This document shows positions 61,415-64,000 of a stretch of 64,000 nucleotides of DNA, one piece after another. Where the stretch lies: positions 1 to 64,000 of the forward strand of contig DAOTWP010000096.1 of the NCBI GenBank assembly GCA_034435675.1. The letters are read 5' to 3'. Below the pieces are notes generated by a model. It searched no databases and was not told the origin of the DNA. It saw only the letters and a list, made by a program, of their open reading frames with translations. This DNA comes from DAOTWP01 sp034435675 (GTDB taxonomy: Bacteria > Chloroflexota > Anaerolineae > Aggregatilineales > Phototrophicaceae). Position numbers and translations under genes: made by a program. The first letter of the stretch is position 1. Each line of letters begins with the position of its first letter.

Positions 61415-62332
61415 ATGCGAAACTGGCGTAACATGCTGCGGCGCGGTGCCGTCCTGCTGGGGCTGCTGGGGGCGCTGCTGTTTGGCGCGGCGGCACTGTG
61501 GTATTTCAACCGTCCGCTGCCCGCGCCGGTCAGCGCGCAGGTGCTGTTTGACGGCATCACCTACACCCGCGACATCCGCAGCGACCCGCGCCCGTTGATC
61601 ATTCACGTCGCAGCAGTGGATCTGACCGCGCCAGGCATCAGCTTTCTGGTGACGCCGGGCGCTGGCAGCGACGGCTTTGACTACACCGCCCGCACGACTA
61701 CGCAGTTTGTCGAAGAATCGGGCGTGCAGCTTGCCATCAACGGCGACTTCTTCAACTTTCCCAGCGGGGAAGCATTGGACGGCGTTGATGATGCCGATTA
61801 TCAGGCGGGCACGCCGCTGATCACACGCGGGCTGGCAGCATCACGCGGGGCGCTGGTCACCGACGGCTACCTCGCGCCCGGCGCGTATACCACGCTGTAT
61901 CTCTCGGCGGACAACCGCGCGGCATTCAATGTGCCGCCGGGCACCCTGTATAACGCCATTTCCGGGCACATTCTGCTGCAAGACGGCGAATATCGCCCCC
62001 TGCGTTCGCGCACGGGCTATGTGCGCGACCCGCAGCCGCGCAGCGCCGCCGCCCTCACGCGCGATGGGGGCACGCTGCTGCTGATCGTCGTGGATGGCAG
62101 GCAGCCCAATTACAGCGAGGGCGTCTCGCTGGCGGAACTGGCGGCGCTGGTGCTGGAATTTGGCGGCTGGGACGCGCTGGTTTTTGACGGCGGCGGCTCG
62201 TCGGCGCTGGTCACTGCCGGGGCAGATGGCACTGCGCAGGCGCTCAATTCGCCGATCCATTTTGGCATCCCCGGCACCCAGCGCCCGGTTGCCAACCATC
62301 TGGGCGTGTTCGCGCGGGCGGTGGGCGGGTAG
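61415..62332 (+). CDS. Phosphodiester glycosidase family protein (NAGPA/DUF2233), copy 2
   Basis: The 305-residue protein is a clear paralogue of the one at 58471. It has an N-terminal anchor (GAVLLGLLGALLFGAAALWYF), ITYTRDIRSDPRPL, LAINGDFFNFPSG, RGLAASRGALVTDG, LIVVDGRQPNYSEGVSL and FDGGGSSALV. The catalytic-domain motifs are all kept. An insertion of ~15 residues after the NGDFF motif (EALDGVDDADYQAGTP) differs from copy 1. AGGAAACC precedes the ATG. The insertion sequence lies between the two copies. Confidence 0.9.
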   Translation: MRNWRNMLRRGAVLLGLLGALLFGAAALWYFNRPLPAPVSAQVLFDGITYTRDIRSDPRPLIIHVAAVDLTAPGISFLVTPGAGSDGFDYTARTTTQFVEESGVQLAINGDFFNFPSGEALDGVDDADYQAGTPLITRGLAASRGALVTDGYLAPGAYTTLYLSADNRAAFNVPPGTLYNAISGHILLQDGEYRPLRSRTGYVRDPQPRSAAALTRDGGTLLLIVVDGRQPNYSEGVSLAELAALVLEFGGWDALVFDGGGSSALVTAGADGTAQALNSPIHFGIPGTQRPVANHLGVFARAVGG

Positions 62333-62370
62333 GGGTGGGCGCACCGGGCGCAACAGCCGGGCAGGCAGGC

Positions 62371-62425
62371 AGACCTGCCCCCTACATTTTCCCTTCGCGG
62401 TCTTTGCGCCTTTGCGGTTCAATTT
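62371..62425 (-). repeat. Dispersed repeat family 2, copy 2 (inverted)
   Basis: Read on the minus strand this begins ATTGAACCGCAAAGGCGC and runs into TAGGGGGCAGGTCT, matching 32341-32393 with a handful of changes. Here too it lies between two convergent genes. Confidence 0.78.
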
Positions 62426-62441
62426 AGTCGCAGGCGGACAC

Positions 62442-64000
62442 TTACGCCGCTGCATCCACCTCTAAATTCAGGAAGCGCTCGAACAGATTGCGCCGCCAGA
62501 TGAACCGCAGCACGAACATCCAGACCAGCGTGATGCCCGTGATAATGCCGTAATCGAACCATTGCAGCGGCATCAGCTCGAAGAACTGGCGCAGCGGCGG
62601 CACGAACATAATCACGCCAAAAACCACCAGAATCAACCCTGCCAGAATCGTCGGACGCCAGTCACCGCTGAAGACATCGCCCCCAACCCAGAAGCGTGTC
62701 GGCGGTTCAACGAACACAATCAGCAGCAGCCCGCAGAGCATCGAAAACACGGTCAGCGCCGTGCGTGCCACCGCCTGCGCAAATTCCAGCGAATACGGAA
62801 CGGCAGTGGTGGCGTCAATCGGGAAGCCGATTATGCGCGAGAGCGCCTCGACCTGTTCCGGGGTGGGGGGCGGCGCTTGCAGCAGCCCGGTCAGGATCGG
62901 CAGGAAGTAAAGCAGGTAGACCAGCATGCCAAACAGCCCGACGGTCAGCGCCGCCGGGACGACAAAATGCACCATCGAGCGCATCATACTGCCTTTCGCT
63001 GGTTCCGGGCGCGCCCACGCCGCCAGCGCGAAGACCGGCAGCCCCACCGTCAGCAGCGAAATCAGCGAGGTGTGCTTGGGCACAAACGGGAAGCCCACGC
63101 CGACCACCGACACGGACAGGATAATCAGCCCCATGTAAAACGCGCGCGTCAGGAACAGGCGCAGGATGTCGCGCATACCGCTGAGGATGCGCTGCCCTTC
63201 CAGAAACGCGGGTGGCAGTGCCCCGAACGAGTCGTTCAGCAGCACAATATCCGCCACGCCGCGTGTTGCCGCGCTGCCGCTTTGCATGGCGATGCCCAGA
63301 TGCGCCTTTTTCAGCGAGAGGACATCATTCACCCCGTCGCCGATCATCGCCACGTAATGCCCGTTCTGCTTGAGCGCGTCGACCAGCGCTTCTTTCTGCT
63401 CCGGCGTAATGCGCCCAAAGATAGTCGTTTCTTCTGCCACCTTGCTGATCTGCCCAGCATCCATCTGCGCCAGTTCCAGCCCGGAAACCACCTTGATTTC
63501 GCCGGTCATGCCCGCCTGCCGCGCCAGCGCCGCGACGGTGTGCGGGTTGTCGCCAGAGATAATCTTCAGCCGGATGCCCGCCTGTCGGAAGCCGTCCAGC
63601 GTTTCCTGCGCGCCTTCGCGGAGCTGATCACTGAACGCCAGCACAGCAATCGGGATCAGGCGTTCCGGCAGTCCCGGCAGTCCCAGCGAGTCATGCAGCG
63701 TTTGCGCCGCTGGCTGGTGGGCGAACAGCAGCACACGCAGCCCTTTGTCCGCCCAATCGTCCATCTGCGGCTTCAGGTCAATATCGGCGGGGATGTCCAG
63801 CCGTTCCCAGAGCATTTCCGGCGCGCCCAGCACGTAAACACCGCGCAGAGCGCTATCGTCAAACACCAGCCCGCTCCACTTAAGGGCGGACGAAAACGGC
63901 ACTTCGTCAATGACACGGCGCGGCTGCCCCTTGAACGCGGCGGCGACTGCCTCGCTGGTGCGGTTGCCCGCGCGTGTGCTGGCGGCAAAATCACCGAGCA
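62442..64000 (-). CDS. P-type cation ATPase, C-terminal part (runs off the window)
   Basis: The gene stays open to the window edge, so the N-terminal region with the phosphorylated Asp is missing here. Visible are part of the nucleotide-binding domain (DEVPFSSALKWSGLVFD, YVLGAPEML), the phosphatase motif GDNPHTVAAL, ITPEQKEALVDAL, the hinge MIGDGVNDVLSLKKAHLGIA and six C-terminal membrane helices. The combination resembles the CtpE-like group of Ca2+ P-type ATPases, though the ion is uncertain. It converges with the second phosphodiester glycosidase gene. Confidence 0.88.
   Translation of the reverse strand, partial: LGDFAASTRAGNRTSEAVAAAFKGQPRRVIDEVPFSSALKWSGLVFDDSALRGVYVLGAPEMLWERLDIPADIDLKPQMDDWADKGLRVLLFAHQPAAQTLHDSLGLPGLPERLIPIAVLAFSDQLREGAQETLDGFRQAGIRLKIISGDNPHTVAALARQAGMTGEIKVVSGLELAQMDAGQISKVAEETTIFGRITPEQKEALVDALKQNGHYVAMIGDGVNDVLSLKKAHLGIAMQSGSAATRGVADIVLLNDSFGALPPAFLEGQRILSGMRDILRLFLTRAFYMGLIILSVSVVGVGFPFVPKHTSLISLLTVGLPVFALAAWARPEPAKGSMMRSMVHFVVPAALTVGLFGMLVYLLYFLPILTGLLQAPPPTPEQVEALSRIIGFPIDATTAVPYSLEFAQAVARTALTVFSMLCGLLLIVFVEPPTRFWVGGDVFSGDWRPTILAGLILVVFGVIMFVPPLRQFFELMPLQWFDYGIITGITLVWMFVLRFIWRRNLFERFLNLEVDAAA

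Overview
The window is 64 kb of GC-rich (roughly 60%) bacterial chromosome with about 53 protein genes on both strands. I recognise no rRNA or tRNA. The style suggests a Chloroflexota bacterium of the Anaerolineae type: AfsR-like regulators combining BTAD, NB-ARC and TPR regions, Uma2 nuclease, many secreted LysM/SH3b/PA14-like proteins, a UgpB-type sugar importer without its own ATPase, hairpin-rich intergenic repeats, and a bacterial protein with a PHAX-type RNA-binding domain. This placement is inference from gene content, not from a phylogenetic marker.

Layout. 1-8.9 kb: intergenic repeats, a LysM protein, the PHAX-domain protein, a secreted S33 hydrolase, an ECF sigma/anti-sigma pair, and a trehalose pair (otsA, otsB) that converge and overlap by 145 bp. 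8.9-22 kb: a secreted triple-repeat protein, a penicillin-acylase-type Ntn hydrolase, tryptophanase, a HEAT-repeat protein, ribose-5-phosphate isomerase, DUF433, a small-molecule kinase, two FMN-type enzymes, a small BTAD regulator and glucose-6-phosphate dehydrogenase. 22-28 kb: a plus-strand glycan operon (glycosyltransferase, acyltransferase, methyltransferase, flippase) ending in an unrecognised PD-(D/E)XK-like gene, followed by Uma2. 28-32 kb: a ParB-like protein and a 1136-residue AfsR-type regulator. 32.4-44.2 kb: a ten-gene minus-strand polysaccharide operon with two GT2 enzymes, four GT4 enzymes, a flippase, an O-antigen ligase/polymerase, a PglD/NeuD-like acetyltransferase and a DegT aminotransferase. 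44.9-51.4 kb: an aspartate-rich DUF5666-like secreted protein, a HEAT-repeat protein and the ABC importer. 51.5-62.3 kb: envelope and secreted proteins (GH25 lysozyme, PA14-like/SH3b protein, CAP protein, two phosphodiester-glycosidase paralogues), an AviRa-like rRNA methyltransferase, a cytochrome P450 and an IS200/IS605 element. The window ends inside a P-type ATPase gene.

How the genes fit together. The two glycan clusters supply nucleotide-sugar modification, assembly, flipping and polymerisation or ligation of a surface polysaccharide. The lysozyme, SH3b, LysM and phosphodiester-glycosidase genes point to heavy investment in the cell envelope. zwf and rpiA are pentose-phosphate enzymes and otsA/otsB make trehalose; I see no operon linking these pairs to each other.

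Most notable: the PHAX-domain protein, the AviRa-like methyltransferase, the otsA/otsB overlap, a five-unit 15-bp minisatellite inside the sigma factor gene, a three-copy ~215-bp element with imperfect terminal inverted repeats, an IS605-type element separating two paralogues, an unrecognised nuclease-like gene in a flippase operon, and a possible 44-residue gene with its own Shine-Dalgarno sequence and intrinsic terminator. I found nothing that clearly amounts to a complete undescribed system.
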